From contig NZ_JAHKPS010000018.1 in assembly GCF_018860565.1 (NCBI RefSeq), positions 1 through 64,000 on the forward strand: 64,000 bases of DNA, written 5' to 3'. Under the pieces are notes generated by a model. It was not told the DNA's origin. It made no database searches and saw nothing but the letters and a program-made list of their open reading frames with translations. Below, in pieces: positions 63,426-64,000 of the stretch. Source of the stretch: Winogradskyella psychrotolerans (GTDB lineage: Bacteria > Bacteroidota > Bacteroidia > Flavobacteriales > Flavobacteriaceae). Position 1 is the first letter of the stretch, and the number at the start of each line of letters is the position of its first letter. The position numbers were made by a program, and so were the translations under genes.

Positions 63426-64000
63426 CTAGATTTCCATCAAACGTGATCGTAATATCTTCTGAATATCAATACTGTTTTTCTGTGGAATGAGGAAAGCGTT
63501 TAAATCATCAATATGGCTGATTTGTTCTTCCTTATCAACAAATCCGTAGCCTAAATATTCACCACCTTTTATCATTACAAAGGCTTCCTCATTGCTGTGT
63601 CGGCCTTTTTCTCTCATAATAACATCTTCTTTTTGGTTAGACATAGCGTGTATGGCTTCTAAAACTCTATTATTATAAGCTTCTACAGATTCTTCGTCTC
63701 TACAAACACCTTTACAATTTGTGATACTATAATGCGAACACTCAGAGACAGATTCTTGCAAATGACAATATTTTGGACACAAGTTGTATTGTGCACAAAG
63801 CTTTTCCATGTACGTACGCACATCTCTTAGATTAAAAAGCGTAATGATAGGATTTGGTGTCAGTCGTGCTTTATTACTAGCTAAATGTAGAATTCCATTT
63901 CGGTCTTCATAAGAAAAAATGGCAAAGGATTGAATGGTGCGTTTAGCGACTTTATTATACACAGGAAAGTGGTGCTTTATAGCAGCGTCTTCCATGAGTA
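63426..64000 (-). CDS. DnaQ/GIY-YIG-type exonuclease-endonuclease protein, partial
   Basis: The frame stays open to the right edge, so only the C-terminal part (about 191 residues) is seen. It begins with EDAAIKHHFPVYNK, which matches the end of the GIY-YIG nuclease domain of UvrC/Cho-like proteins (EAALIKKHKPKYN pattern). A cysteine cluster (LCPKYCHLQ then HYSITNCKGVC) follows, as in Bacteroidota proteins where a DnaQ-type 3'-5' exonuclease is fused to a Cho-like endonuclease. The final 60 residues look like the family tail. The N-terminal exonuclease domain would lie outside the window, so the fusion is inferred. The ATG at 63995 is an internal methionine, not the likely start. Confidence 0.75.
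   Translation of the reverse strand, partial: LMEDAAIKHHFPVYNKVAKRTIQSFAIFSYEDRNGILHLASNKARLTPNPIITLFNLRDVRTYMEKLCAQYNLCPKYCHLQESVSECSHYSITNCKGVCRDEESVEAYNNRVLEAIHAMSNQKEDVIMREKGRHSNEEAFVMIKGGEYLGYGFVDKEEQISHIDDLNAFLIPQKNSIDIQKILRSRLMEI

Noticed and set aside
1..64000. CRISPR arrays, tRNA and rRNA genes
   Set aside because: I looked for regularly spaced palindromic repeats, for tRNA-type GTTCGA-like arms ending in CCA context, and for rRNA signature stretches. None was seen; a dedicated tRNA and covariance scan would be decisive.

Overview
The window reads as chromosomal DNA from a marine-type member of the Flavobacteriaceae (Bacteroidota). The supporting signs are low GC, coding on both strands with short operons, several TAnnTTTG-like promoter boxes, almost no Shine-Dalgarno sites, and many lineage-typical families: PorP/SprF barrels, type IX secretion (T9SS) sorting domains of both types A and B, SprB-type repeats, GH3, DUF6090 and TPR-membrane-HTH regulators. 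I see no rRNA, tRNA, CRISPR array, insertion sequence or prophage. The only mobility gene is a tyrosine recombinase at the left edge.

Layout. 1-5.4 kb, minus strand: tyrosine recombinase, YebC-family regulator, pterin-4a-carbinolamine dehydratase, SDR-like sugar-nucleotide protein, GcvT, DUF421 membrane protein. 5.6-12.8 kb: an 18-cysteine cytosolic copper-storage-like protein and a GH3 protein (plus), a small secreted zinc-protease-like protein (minus), a two-gene radical-SAM/DUF4130 DNA-repair-like unit (plus), then an FAD/NAD(P)-binding protein and a small outer-membrane barrel (minus). 12.9-23.7 kb: a YdiJ-like FAD/Fe-S dehydrogenase, an LpxH-like phosphoesterase (minus), then a long plus-strand run of aroC, a dicarboxylate symporter, and a tightly overlapping five-gene set: GshB-like ATP-grasp, rhodanese, TerB-like, N-formylglutamate-amidohydrolase-like and DUF1704 peptidase-like. 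23.7-32.7 kb, minus: an rRNA pseudouridine synthase without a normal start codon, a DUF3857/transglutaminase protein, DUF1853, a 1468-residue secreted phosphoesterase with a type A T9SS tail, and a membrane protein.

33.1-47.8 kb is a minus-strand surface operon: a beta-helix-like secreted protein, a type B T9SS cargo, a fused PorP/SprF barrel with TolA-like helix and SPOR domain, a 2737-residue SprB-like adhesin, and a second PorP/SprF protein. Type B cargo is known to depend on PorP/SprF partners, so this set probably exports and anchors a large surface filament or adhesin. A 14-16 bp motif recurs in the intergenic DNA just upstream of this operon and on the far side of the next small gene.

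48-64 kb: small secreted proteins (one an intradiol-dioxygenase fold that has lost its metal histidines), a patatin, DUF6090, two DEAD-box helicases (one with DEFD in motif II), a tesA-like esterase divergent from a ybbA/ybbP ABC unit as in E. coli, a TPR-membrane-HTH regulator followed by direct repeats and a PepSY-like secreted protein, an EamA transporter, and at the right edge a truncated DnaQ/GIY-YIG-type protein.

The best candidates for undescribed biology are the ATP-grasp/NFGA/DUF1704 operon, the radical-SAM/DUF4130 pair, the barrel-helix-SPOR fusion with its adhesin, and the possible recombination site beside the integrase.
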